Of a DNA stretch of 52,996 bases, positions 1-6,955 are shown one piece after another. The notes below the pieces were generated by a model that searched no databases, was not told where the DNA came from, and saw only the letters and a list, made by a program, of their open reading frames with translations. This DNA comes from an uncultured Saprospiraceae bacterium (GTDB lineage Bacteria; Bacteroidota; Bacteroidia; Chitinophagales; Saprospiraceae), in NCBI GenBank assembly GCA_938028705.1, contig CALIZI010000111.1, positions 1 to 52,996 of the forward strand. Reading direction: 5' to 3'. A program made the position numbers and the translations under genes. Positions within the stretch are counted from its first letter, which is position 1. Every line of letters begins with the position of its first letter.

Positions 1-604
1 TATTTTGAATTAGCTTGTAAAATTTTTGAATTTCAATAAGAAAAATGACCTCATTCAGAACATTTAATAACTCGAAAAAATTTAACAGAAATGACAGTGT
101 AAAATGTAAAAGTGTATAACGTGAATGTTTTTTAACAATAAGTTGATTTTCAAATTTTTTAAACATATAGCAATTTAAAAATAAATAACTTCATGTACTA
201 TCGACACTTTTACATTTTACATTTTGTGTTTTACAACTTGTCCCGACGAATGACGGGATTTTACATTTTTCACCGCTTAATACATATGAGCGAATATGTT
301 TGTATTTAACATGGGATATTTTTTCCGAATTTGGGCTAAAACTCGTCAGACATTTAAATTTTGCAGGAAAAATATGACATCATCGGTGAATTTTGAAAAT
401 GTCAGACGAGTTTTAGCCCAAATTCAAGAGCAAAATGCCAATTATATTAAATAAAAATCGAACATGACATTTTACATTATTTTAATTTAAATATAAAAGT
501 GTCAACCGCAATTCTAAATATACCAAAAAATGAGTGAATAACATCGTTAATATTCACTCATTCGCTCATTCAACATTCACTCATTTTTATTCACATTAAT
601 TGTT
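1..604. repeat. Intergenic repeat region: TGTAAAA arms, long-form palindrome, ATTCACTCA words
   Basis: No credible gene is seen here. About 97-120 and 203-235 are inverted arms built of TGTAAAA words around an AT-rich spacer. A TCCCG/CGGGA mini-hairpin lies at about 240-258. Positions 327-425 hold a long-form palindrome with arms GAATTTGGGCTAAAACTCG and its complement; related copies occur at 32442-32539 and 42793-42891. In reverse complement, the flanks at about 300-326 and 426-480 also match the flanks of the 42793 copy, so the mobile unit is longer than the palindrome. About 525-597 repeats the word ATTCACTCATT in both orientations. Confidence 0.75.
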
Positions 605-612
605 TATATTTG
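605..612 (+). promoter_or_regulatory. Bacteroidota -7 box TATATTTG before the ATPase/nuclease pair
   Basis: TATATTTG matches the Bacteroidota -7 consensus TAnnTTTG and ends only 7 bases before the ATG at 620. Transcription from it would start at or next to the start codon, so the mRNA would be leaderless or almost so. No clear TTG is seen 19-20 bases upstream, which lowers confidence. Confidence 0.5.
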
Positions 613-619
613 TGATACG

Positions 620-1708
620 ATGAAGAAAATTAAAGTAGAAAATCTGGGTGTCATTAAAGAAGGCGAAGTGGACATCAGTAAGCCTTTGACCATATTTACC
701 GGTCCGAATAATTCAGGAAAATCGTATATGACTTATTTGGTGTATGGATGCTTGAAAACGGCATCGCCACAAATCAATAAGAAGACAAACGGATTGTCTA
801 TTAAAGAACTTACATCAGAGGTTTTTGCTGTCAACGATTTGGACATCAATGTGGCATGTAGCAAAAATATTTTGACTGAAATACACCGCAGCTATTTCTT
901 CCCCGCCGAACGCTCGTCTATTCATTTTTTTTCCATCGAATTATTACAAAAAAAAGCAAATGCGCTGAATGAAGTCGCTAAGATTATACAGTCGAATGAT
1001 GCTGAAACTTCCGTCAAAAAAATTAAAGAAAACGGCGCACTCATTCCGCGCTACCCATTGCCTATTAGTGATTATCTTTCGTATTCCTCTGATTTTAAAT
1101 ACTTTGCAAAGCAACCCAAAACCCAATTCGAGGATTTGGCAAAAGAATTAGAAACGATACTTGAAGGTAAAATTTCGGTCAATGCCTATGGCAGTTTAGA
1201 GTTTAAGCCCAAAGGTACACGAAAAAAATTAGCACTTCATTTATCGTCTTCAATGGTCAAATCGCTTGGTGGTTTGGTGATTTATTTGCGCCACCTTGCA
1301 CGTGAGCATGACCACCTTATCATTGATGAACCGGAATTGAATTTACATCCTTCTACGCAGGTCAAATTAGCTCGTTTGTTGGCGAAAATTGCAAATCGTG
1401 GGATAAAATTATTGATTAGTACGCATAGCGATTATATCATTAGTGAGTTGAGTAATTTAATTCTATTGGCAGATGATTTTGAAGGTAAAAAAGGCTTACA
1501 GAAAAAGTATCATTATAAAAAAGACGACTTTGTAAAAGCCGAAGATGTAGGTATATATGCCTTTCAAAATGATACCATTGAGGAAGTATCGACTAGTGAG
1601 CAAGGCATTGAAATTGATAAAATCCGTAAGGTAATTGGTGATATGAATCAACGCTCCGACGATATTTATTACATCCACTTAGATAGCCTTGAAGATGCAC
1701 CGATTTAG
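620..1708 (+). CDS. AAA/ABC-type ATPase of a two-gene putative defence module
   Basis: A 362-residue cytoplasmic P-loop ATPase of the SMC/OLD-like AAA class. Walker A GPNNSGKS is at residues 28-35. A signature-like SSMVKSLGG precedes Walker B LIIDEPELNLHP (catalytic E237), and a switch histidine follows in LLISTHSDYI near residue 275. No OLD-type TOPRIM domain is fused; the C-terminal 70 residues are charged and unassigned. The downstream gene starts 14 bp before this stop and encodes a nuclease-like protein, so the two are probably co-translated partners. ATPases of this class power or gate nuclease effectors in many anti-phage systems, but the exact family is not recognised. A DNA repair or plasmid-type function is the alternative. 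Confidence 0.8.
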   Translation: MKKIKVENLGVIKEGEVDISKPLTIFTGPNNSGKSYMTYLVYGCLKTASPQINKKTNGLSIKELTSEVFAVNDLDINVACSKNILTEIHRSYFFPAERSSIHFFSIELLQKKANALNEVAKIIQSNDAETSVKKIKENGALIPRYPLPISDYLSYSSDFKYFAKQPKTQFEDLAKELETILEGKISVNAYGSLEFKPKGTRKKLALHLSSSMVKSLGGLVIYLRHLAREHDHLIIDEPELNLHPSTQVKLARLLAKIANRGIKLLISTHSDYIISELSNLILLADDFEGKKGLQKKYHYKKDDFVKAEDVGIYAFQNDTIEEVSTSEQGIEIDKIRKVIGDMNQRSDDIYYIHLDSLEDAPI

Positions 1709-2228
1709 TCCGATTCTTGAAAAATTTATCCACCAAGACGCTCATATTTTAGCAAACCATCTGGCTAAAACGATTACCATTTCAGAGCCGCAAAATACGG
1801 GTAAGAAGCAACTGCACTCTGTCAAAATCAAAGGCTTTGAGGAGATTTATTTTGCTTTGAAATTAGACCTTGACAGCTATCCTTTTCTTGGTAATTTGAT
1901 ACCCAAAGGATTGTGGCGCAAATCCGTAGATGCTATTATTTTTGCTAAAGTCAACAAACGCGATTATATTTTTTTAGTAGAAATGAAATCGCGTAAAGCT
2001 GATGATGTGGTCGAAAAAATCGGAAGTTCAAAAGCATTTCTGTCTTTTGTATTTACAATATTCAAAGAACATTATAGTATTGATATTCAAGAAGATGTAC
2101 GGATTCGCTCCATTCTTTTTGATAGAAAATTAACCAAAAGAAGACCTCAAATCAATGCTAAAGGTTATTATCATCAGGGGTTTGATAATACCGATAATGA
2201 AACGATGATAAGAAATTTCATCACTTAA
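1695..2228 (+). CDS. PD-(D/E)XK nuclease-like partner of the ATPase
   Basis: Not recognised as a named family. The ATG at 1695 is preferred to an in-frame TTG at 1689; it gives 177 residues and a 14 bp overlap with the ATPase gene. The core reads KSVDAIIF, then eight residues later YIFLVEMKSRK, which is a D-x16-ExK arrangement (about D79, E96, K98). This resembles the metal-binding D and E/K of PD-(D/E)XK nucleases, with an upstream glutamate (FEEIYF) and a downstream helix (EKIGSSKAFLSF) where family members have their second acidic residue and alpha helix. No signal or TM segment is seen. Inference: the nuclease effector of an ATPase-controlled system. Confidence 0.6.
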   Translation: MHRFSPILEKFIHQDAHILANHLAKTITISEPQNTGKKQLHSVKIKGFEEIYFALKLDLDSYPFLGNLIPKGLWRKSVDAIIFAKVNKRDYIFLVEMKSRKADDVVEKIGSSKAFLSFVFTIFKEHYSIDIQEDVRIRSILFDRKLTKRRPQINAKGYYHQGFDNTDNETMIRNFIT

Positions 2229-2295
2229 TTTACAAGCCATTATAAATTTGCTCTTGCACTTGATACTTGAACTTGCGCTTGCTACTTGCTACTTG
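2229..2295. repeat. Iterated ACTTG words filling the gap
   Basis: The whole 67 bp between the nuclease stop and the convergent YeeE stop is AT-rich sequence followed by iterated ACTTG-type words (CTTGCACTTGATACTTGAAC and so on). Similar words recur near 12140-12180 and 36243-36400. No gene. Confidence 0.6.
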
Positions 2296-2709
2296 TCAAT
2301 GTGGTAATCTATCCCGCATCATTCCATACGCCAAAGTACCCAAAACTGCACTCGCCAAGACCACCAAAAAGACCGTAAAACCATTGCCAATCAAAGTAAA
2401 AATAGGTCCGGGGCAAGCCCCTGTCAATGCCCAACCCAAGCCAAACAAAATACCGCCAAACAAATACCGCGGCACACTGACAGCTTTGGGATTGAAGTGA
2501 ATCGTATCGCCACCGAGTGAGCGAATTTGATATTTTTTAATTAAAAAAGTACCGACTACACCGACCGCAAGTGCCGACCCGATAATGCCATACATGTGAA
2601 ACGCCTGAAAACGAAACATCTCCTGTATGCGATACCAAGATATAGCTTCCGACTTAGTCATCACAATACCAAACAAAATACCGATGAATAAATATTTAAT
2701 AAATTTCAT
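2296..2709 (-). CDS. YeeE/YedE-family membrane protein (sulfur transport half)
   Basis: A 137-residue inner-membrane protein with about four hydrophobic segments. GWALTGACPGP (C99) is the hallmark motif of one half of the YeeE/YedE (TsuA-like) family, whose characterised members move thiosulfate-type sulfur compounds. In many bacteria the transporter is split into two short genes, as here. The partner lies directly upstream (2799-3368) on the same strand and has the second cysteine motif. Together they give the usual number of segments of a full-length YeeE. The substrate is inferred from the family and is not visible in the sequence. Confidence 0.85.
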   Translation of the reverse strand: MKFIKYLFIGILFGIVMTKSEAISWYRIQEMFRFQAFHMYGIIGSALAVGVVGTFLIKKYQIRSLGGDTIHFNPKAVSVPRYLFGGILFGLGWALTGACPGPIFTLIGNGFTVFLVVLASAVLGTLAYGMMRDRLPH

Positions 2710-2711
2710 AA

Positions 2712-2798
2712 TATATATGGTGGACGATAGACGGCAAACGGTGGACGGGTATGACGTAAAAAAAACCGTCAGCCGTTTACCGTTTGTCGTCCACCGTC
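2712..2798. repeat. ACGGTGGACG word hairpin between the YeeE halves
   Basis: The gap between the two YeeE genes is an inverted repeat. The left arm (about 2718-2749) and right arm (about 2768-2800) consist of words such as GGTGGACGA, AAACGG and ACGGTGGACG around a short A-rich loop. The right arm reaches the stop codon of the upstream gene. It could fold in the transcript joining the two genes. Confidence 0.7.
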
Positions 2799-3368
2799 TC
2801 AGAAAATTAATGGAAAAAAGAGGTGCGTCATTGCCAGTCCTCCAATGAAAAAACCAATCACCGCGATGAGTGATGCCAATTGTAAATTGGACAGTCCGCT
2901 AATGGCATGACCGGAAGTGCAACCACCTGCCCAGCGTGTTCCGAAGCCTATCAGAAAACCACCTAATACCATGACAATCAAGCCTTTGGCAGTCAGTAGA
3001 TTGCTCCATGAAAAAATCTCTGTGGGGGCAAGACCGCCGTTGAAGGCAATACCGATTTGCTGCAAATCATCTGCCGTAGCATCAGAAATTTGTAGTGGCT
3101 CGGCAGGGGTGAGAAAGGTAGCGGCAAGATAGCCGCCAAGCACCGCACCAAGTACAAAAACGATATTCCACAATTGACTTTTCCAATCAAAATCAAAAAA
3201 GGAAATACGCTTGCCTGCGCCGCCTGCCGCACACATCGTTCGCATGGTGGAGGATACGCCAAATTCGCCGCCAAACCATAGCAACAGAAACATCACTAAG
3301 GCAATCATCGGACCGGAGACATACCAAGCCCAAGGTTGGCTAATTTGTTCAACAAATAAAATAATCAT
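2799..3368 (-). CDS. YeeE/YedE-family membrane protein (partner half)
   Basis: A 189-residue integral membrane protein with about five hydrophobic segments. It carries RTMCAAGG (C46) and GFGTRWAGGCTSGHAISG (C150), the cysteine motifs expected for the other half of a split YeeE/YedE transporter. It is the first gene of a probable two-gene operon with 2296-2709. The ATG at 3368 begins MIILFVEQ. Upstream lie a perfect 33 bp palindrome (3451-3483) and a minus-strand promoter box overlapping an ArsR-like operator (3612-3634), which suggests regulated expression. A role in thiosulfate/sulfur handling is family knowledge; no rhodanese or sulfur dioxygenase gene is in view. Confidence 0.85.
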   Translation of the reverse strand: MIILFVEQISQPWAWYVSGPMIALVMFLLLWFGGEFGVSSTMRTMCAAGGAGKRISFFDFDWKSQLWNIVFVLGAVLGGYLAATFLTPAEPLQISDATADDLQQIGIAFNGGLAPTEIFSWSNLLTAKGLIVMVLGGFLIGFGTRWAGGCTSGHAISGLSNLQLASLIAVIGFFIGGLAMTHLFFPLIF

Positions 3369-3450
3369 AATGGTTTGTGTAAAACTTGTTCAGATTTTTG
3401 GTTCTTTGACAATTTGGGTGGTAATACTTTTTGAAATGGAACTCTGCCCC

Positions 3451-3483
3451 AAACCTATAAGGTTTTCAAAACCTTATAGGTTT
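3451..3483. repeat. Perfect 33 bp palindrome centred on TTTTCAAAA
   Basis: Arms AAACCTATAAGGTTTT and the exact complement are separated by a single C (16+1+16). It lies in the leader of the YeeE operon, about 80 bp before the start codon. Its centre is the same TTTTCAAAA found in the other palindrome families of this window. Confidence 0.85.
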
Positions 3484-3611
3484 ATAATCAGCAAGTTATC
3501 TCCATTTTTTACATTAAAAAGAAATAATTTTATCACCTAATTAACACAATGTACACAAAAAAAATTATCCTTTGGAAAATTTCTTTTTATGTCTTTTCAA
3601 AAACTAAAATA

Positions 3612-3634
3612 CAAATGTATGAACATTTGTTCAT
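3612..3634 (-). promoter_or_regulatory. Minus-strand -7 box overlapping an ArsR/SmtB-like palindrome
   Basis: The reverse strand reads TACATTTG at 3619-3612, a perfect TAnnTTTG box directed towards the YeeE genes. It abuts the palindrome ATGAACATTTGTTCAT at 3619-3634, whose TGAACA-n2-TGTTCA layout resembles ArsR/SmtB-family operators. A repressor bound here would cover the promoter. No TTG is seen at the ideal -33 distance. The regulator gene is not in the window. The rest of 3369-3765 holds no credible gene. Confidence 0.45.
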
Positions 3635-3765
3635 TTATTTTATAAAACCTAAAAATTATTCGATTGTTTTGTCAGGAATTAAACCTTTTGTCTTTCAAAT
3701 AGTCTTACTTTTAAAATACATTCAAACGTTTAATTAAAAATTTGGTACAAACACCAATACATACT

Positions 3766-4305
3766 ATGAGTGATGCGGAGATACTCGAAGCCATGCGCGA
3801 CGAAGCGACCCAAGAGCGGGCATTTCGGGCATTGATGACGAGGTATCAGGAGCGTTTGTACCTGCACATTCGACGTATGGTGACGACTCATAGCGATGCC
3901 GATGATGTATTGCAAAATACACTGATAAAAGTCTATCGCGGTATTGCGAATTTCAAAGGGCAATCAGAGCTATATACTTGGTTGTACCGTATTGCGACCA
4001 ATGAATCCTTGACATTTTTGAAGCAAAGGAAAAGGCGTACATCAAGTTCCATTCAAGATGAGGATTTGGGCATTGAAAATCAATTGCAAGCTGATACGTG
4101 GTTTGACGGCGATGCTGCACAACGACAACTAAAAGCCGCTATCGCCACGCTACCTCACAAACAACAACTGGTTTTTAATATGCGTTATTATGATGACATG
4201 ACTTATAAGGATATTTCGGAAGTTGTCGGAACTTCGGTGGGTGCTTTAAAGGCATCTTATCATCATGCCGCCAAGAAGATAGAGGCGTTTCTGCGAAATG
4301 GGTAA
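3766..4305 (+). CDS. ECF-type RNA polymerase sigma factor
   Basis: About 179 residues with the two-domain ECF layout. Region 2 includes RALMTRYQERLYLHIRRMV and DADDVLQNTLIKVYRGIANF, then YTWLYRIATNESLTFLKQ. Region 4 includes LPHKQQLVFNMRYYDDM and the helix-turn-helix ISEVVGTSVGALKASYHHAAKK. The ATG at 3766 (MSDAEIL) is preferred to an in-frame TTG at 3742. It is followed by a one-TM protein and a CpxP/Spy-like periplasmic protein, a gene order common in Bacteroidota, where the neighbours probably control the sigma factor. The inducing signal is unknown. Confidence 0.9.
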   Translation: MSDAEILEAMRDEATQERAFRALMTRYQERLYLHIRRMVTTHSDADDVLQNTLIKVYRGIANFKGQSELYTWLYRIATNESLTFLKQRKRRTSSSIQDEDLGIENQLQADTWFDGDAAQRQLKAAIATLPHKQQLVFNMRYYDDMTYKDISEVVGTSVGALKASYHHAAKKIEAFLRNG

Positions 4306-4435
4306 TTAGTGAATCGGTGAATTAGGTAATTGGTTAATCAGGCAATTCCGTAATCTACAATTCCGATAATTATCGGAAATATTCAATGAATTGTACAAAC
4401 TATGAACCATGAACCAACAACTATGAACTAAGTTT
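4306..4435. repeat. Iterated AATTAGGTAATTGG / ATGAAC words
   Basis: The gap starts right after the sigma stop with repeated words (AATTAGTGAATCGGTGAATT and variants, then GGTTAATCAGGCAATTCC). It contains a CCGATAATTATCGG mini-palindrome at about 4360-4375 and ends with ACTATGAACCATGAACC words up to the next ATG. Confidence 0.6.
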
Positions 4436-4873
4436 ATGAAAAATAAAAATATATACGAAGAATTACAAGATATTTCGCCTTTACTTACGCAAATGAAAGG
4501 CGAAAAAGAGGGCTATAAAGTACCGCATTTATATTTTGAAAAATTACAAGATAAGGTACTCACAAAAGTTGCTGAAAAGCCACAGACTATGAGCATTTTT
4601 GCCCGATTGTTCAGACCTCGTATAGCTGCGGTATTTGCGTCTTTATTATTGGTATCATTGGTGGGGGTATTGGTGTTTAATCGTGTGGAAAATACAAAAA
4701 TTGCGACATTGGAAGATGTCAGTACCGAAGCTCTTGCCCTCTATGTCAATGAAAATGCTGATGATTTGGATTTGGACATATTATTGGAAAATGACATGCC
4801 CGACTTAGATTTTGGAGACAATATATATATCGAACAAGAAGCATTAGAATATTATATCGAAAATGATTTATGA
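4436..4873 (+). CDS. Single-pass membrane protein, putative anti-sigma factor
   Basis: A 145-residue protein with a soluble N-terminus (1-58), one TM segment at about 61-80 ([19 protein letters not shown]) and a very acidic C-terminal tail rich in D, E and L. The N-terminal [13 protein letters not shown] and the order sigma / one-TM protein / periplasmic protein fit an anti-sigma or co-sensor role. No zinc-containing anti-sigma motif (HxxxCxxC) is present, so this is by context only. The stop codon TGA (4871-4873) is the first element of the 400 bp hairpin that fills the following gap. Confidence 0.6.
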   Translation: MKNKNIYEELQDISPLLTQMKGEKEGYKVPHLYFEKLQDKVLTKVAEKPQTMSIFARLFRPRIAAVFASLLLVSLVGVLVFNRVENTKIATLEDVSTEALALYVNENADDLDLDILLENDMPDLDFGDNIYIEQEALEYYIENDL

Positions 4874-5271
4874 TGTGTTATGGTGTTATCGTGTTACAGT
4901 GTTATAGTTTGTACTGCAATACGATATTAGACTTTGGACAAAGGAAATTGGGAAATTGGGAAATTGGGAAATTGGGAAATTGGGAAATTGGGAAATTGGG
5001 AAATTGGGAAATTGGGAGAAATTGGGAAATTGGGAAATTGGGAAATTGGGAAATTGGGAAATTGGGAAATTGGGAAATTAGGTAATCCCGATAACTATCG
5101 GGACTTTTTTAGATTTTTATAAAAAATAATTAATTACATGTTTTATTTTATTAATAAAATTTATTCAATTGATTATCAATGAGTTATAATTATAAACCGA
5201 GTTTCCCAATTTCCTAATTCCCATTTTGTCCAAAGTCCAATACGATAACACTGTAACACAATAACACATCA
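4871..5271. repeat. 400 bp inverted repeat with a (GGAAATTG)17 tandem array
   Basis: The outer arms TGATGTGTTAT (4871) and ATAACACATCA (ending 5271) are complementary. Further inside, GTGTTACAGTGTTA and ACTTTGGACAAA pair with TAACACTGTAACAC and TTTGTCCAAAGT. The left arm continues into about 17 copies of an 8 bp unit GGAAATTG (4943-5080; one unit has 2 extra bases), answered by CCCAATTTCCTAATTCCC at about 5203-5222. An AT-rich loop lies between. The structure runs from the upstream stop codon to 3 bases before the next ATG. The array has no CRISPR spacers, and the peptides it would encode are spurious. Confidence 0.9.
5086..5110 (+). terminator. Intrinsic terminator-like hairpin
   Basis: TCCCGATAACTATCGGGA (5086-5103) followed by a run of six T. 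It lies just after the tandem array and may attenuate transcription between the membrane protein and the CpxP-like gene. The same CCGATAnnTATCGG core recurs elsewhere in this window. Confidence 0.6.
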
Positions 5272-5274
5272 AAT

Positions 5275-5739
5275 ATGAAAAAAATAGCATTTATTGTACT
5301 CATAAGCTGTCTTTCGGTAGCGGCGATTTCTGCACAAGCACAAGGTAAGAAGGGAAAACAACATCAAAAAATGACACCCGAAATGCGGAAAAAAATAGAA
5401 GCCTATAAGGTAGCTTTTTTTACCCGAGAGTTGGATTTAACACCGGAAGAAGCGCAGGTTTTTTGGCCCATTTTTAATGAACACGAAGATAAATTCAAAG
5501 CATTAAAAAAGGAATACAGACCTACGAAACGCCCCGATTTGGAAGGTGCAAGTGAGGCTGAAATACAGCAAATGATAGACAAATATTTTGAGTTTAAACA
5601 AAAAGAACTGGATTTAAAAAAAGAATATGCCGATAAATTTGCCAAATCCTTACCCTTGCGTAAGGTTATGATGCTCAACCACTTAGAGCGTGAATTTAAG
5701 CATAAAATCATTAAAGAATTAAAAAAGAGAAAGGAGTAA
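5275..5739 (+). CDS. Periplasmic CpxP/Spy-like protein of the sigma module
   Basis: 154 residues with a signal peptide (MKKIAFIVLISCLSVAAISAQA, cleavage near 22) and an all-helical, highly charged mature part. It contains ELDLTPEEAQVFWPIFNE, a paired-helix motif similar to the LTPEQ motif of CpxP/Spy/Zn-resistance proteins. Homologues in Bacteroidota are commonly found behind an ECF sigma gene and are often labelled as sigma sensors. Likely acts in the periplasm as a chaperone or stress sensor. The start codon lies 3 bases after the 400 bp hairpin. Confidence 0.75.
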   Translation: MKKIAFIVLISCLSVAAISAQAQGKKGKQHQKMTPEMRKKIEAYKVAFFTRELDLTPEEAQVFWPIFNEHEDKFKALKKEYRPTKRPDLEGASEAEIQQMIDKYFEFKQKELDLKKEYADKFAKSLPLRKVMMLNHLEREFKHKIIKELKKRKE

Positions 5740-5760
5740 AATTATTTCATGGTTTTATGG

Positions 5761-6123
5761 CTACAAAGGAATGACGGGGTCAATCACGCAAGAACTACGA
5801 CTGACTTCTTCCTTAGTGCCGTCCTTGTAGTGTACTATGGCAGTCACTCGCCCGCGCTTGATGTATCCGTCCATGATGACCCTTTTTCCGTCTTTTGAAA
5901 TTTGCCCTTCTATGGGTGCTTCGTCTTTGGCGTATTTGATCTGTTCTATTTTTTTGGCAGGTTTATCCAAATAAAATTGATACTGGTCAAACTCCCTGAT
6001 TTCCTCGTCCGTCATTTTATTGCTTTTCTTTTCCACCTCTACATCAGCAGCTTTTAATTGCGCCATCACATCATTGGCAAACATCACACACAAGACAGTA
6101 CAAATAGTTATTAGAATTTTCAT
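5761..6123 (-). CDS. Small secreted protein of unknown function
   Basis: Not recognised. 120 residues with a clear signal peptide (MKILITICTVLCVMFANDVMA, cleavage after about 21). The mature part is charged, with the segment GQISKDGKRVIMDGYIKRGRVTAIVHYKDGTKEE suggesting a small beta-sheet domain, and a single late cysteine. Convergent with the CpxP-like gene, with only 21 bases between the stops. No TM or lipobox. Probably periplasmic. Confidence 0.65.
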   Translation of the reverse strand: MKILITICTVLCVMFANDVMAQLKAADVEVEKKSNKMTDEEIREFDQYQFYLDKPAKKIEQIKYAKDEAPIEGQISKDGKRVIMDGYIKRGRVTAIVHYKDGTKEEVSRSSCVIDPVIPL

Positions 6124-6301
6124 AAATGTATTTTTAAATTTTTATACACCAAAAGTAAGACATTATTTCGTCTTTTGCAATGATGCCTATTGGCTTTTAT
6201 CATTGTTGGTGTATTTCTTTGGTGGGTATGGTTTTTTATAGTAATATCAAATCCCAAACTCTCGTAGCCAAGTCTCAAAAATTGGTATCCGAATTGATAT
6301 A

Positions 6302-6955
6302 TCACAATTTCTTAAACCGATTTAACTCAATGACTAATTCATGCACCGTAGTAAAGGGATTTTTATCTGCATGAGCTTTATCATTATCGTTATACTTTCC
6401 CTTCAATGCAATAGCTCTTTTAATCGCATCATCTTGTTTCGACAACAATAAATCATCCATCTTTTTGGCAATCTCACGGTTTTTGTCATAGCGTTCTCCG
6501 GTGTGATGCTCTATTCTTTTATTGTACCAATGCCGTAATTCCTGTGCGTGACAGTCCTGAAAATGAAGCACATACCACAACTCAAAAGCATCGTTTGAGA
6601 CTGCCCATTTTAGGTTATTTTTTTCAGCTTTCGCAATAGCATTATTGTAATCCTCTTTTTGCTGAGGCTGCATATTTCCGTCATAATCATAATCAAATAC
6701 GACCCATATTTGGTCTTTTGATTTTTTAGTGACCTTATTTTCTCGCTTATACTTTAGTGCTGTTTCTACTAAAGTCATCTTTGTCTGCCCGTAGCCTTTA
6801 CAATACGCCATGTTCGGAATTGGAAACTGATTAAAATACAGTGGTTCCGTATTCGCACCTTCACAAAATATGTGAAATACCGGTATTTGTTCCCGTTGCC
6901 TGTCTTTTCGTTTTCCGCCTTTGTGTCTGCGTCCGCCTTTATCTTTTTTAGACAT
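6302..6955 (-). CDS. RloB-like effector of an AbiL-type abortive infection pair
   Basis: 217 residues from the ATG at 6955 (MSKKDKGG); a TTG 18 bp upstream is less likely. A basic N-terminus is followed by the RloB signature: FCEGANTEPLYF (residues 30-41), then VVFDYDYDGN (acidic residues 88, 90, 92). The E...DxD layout recalls TOPRIM-type metal sites, which would fit a nuclease or RNA-acting effector. The start overlaps the stop of the upstream ATPase gene by 8 bases (ATGTCTAA), so translation is probably coupled. ATPase plus RloB is the layout of AbiL abortive infection systems. Activity is inferred from that pairing. Confidence 0.8.
   Translation of the reverse strand: MSKKDKGGRRHKGGKRKDRQREQIPVFHIFCEGANTEPLYFNQFPIPNMAYCKGYGQTKMTLVETALKYKRENKVTKKSKDQIWVVFDYDYDGNMQPQQKEDYNNAIAKAEKNNLKWAVSNDAFELWYVLHFQDCHAQELRHWYNKRIEHHTGERYDKNREIAKKMDDLLLSKQDDAIKRAIALKGKYNDNDKAHADKNPFTTVHELVIELNRFKKL

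Noticed and set aside
3549-3737. 62-codon plus-strand frame upstream of the ECF sigma gene
   Set aside because: AT-rich, Lys/Ile/Phe-biased translation that overlaps the operator/promoter region; no family features.
4943-5080. CRISPR array
   Set aside because: Contiguous 8 bp units without spacers; no cas genes in the window.
4870-5122. Open frames across the GGAAATTG array encoding LGNWEIGK-type repeats
   Set aside because: The 8 bp unit is not a multiple of three; the peptide repeat exists in several frames only because three units make 24 bp. No start context and it lies in a hairpin.
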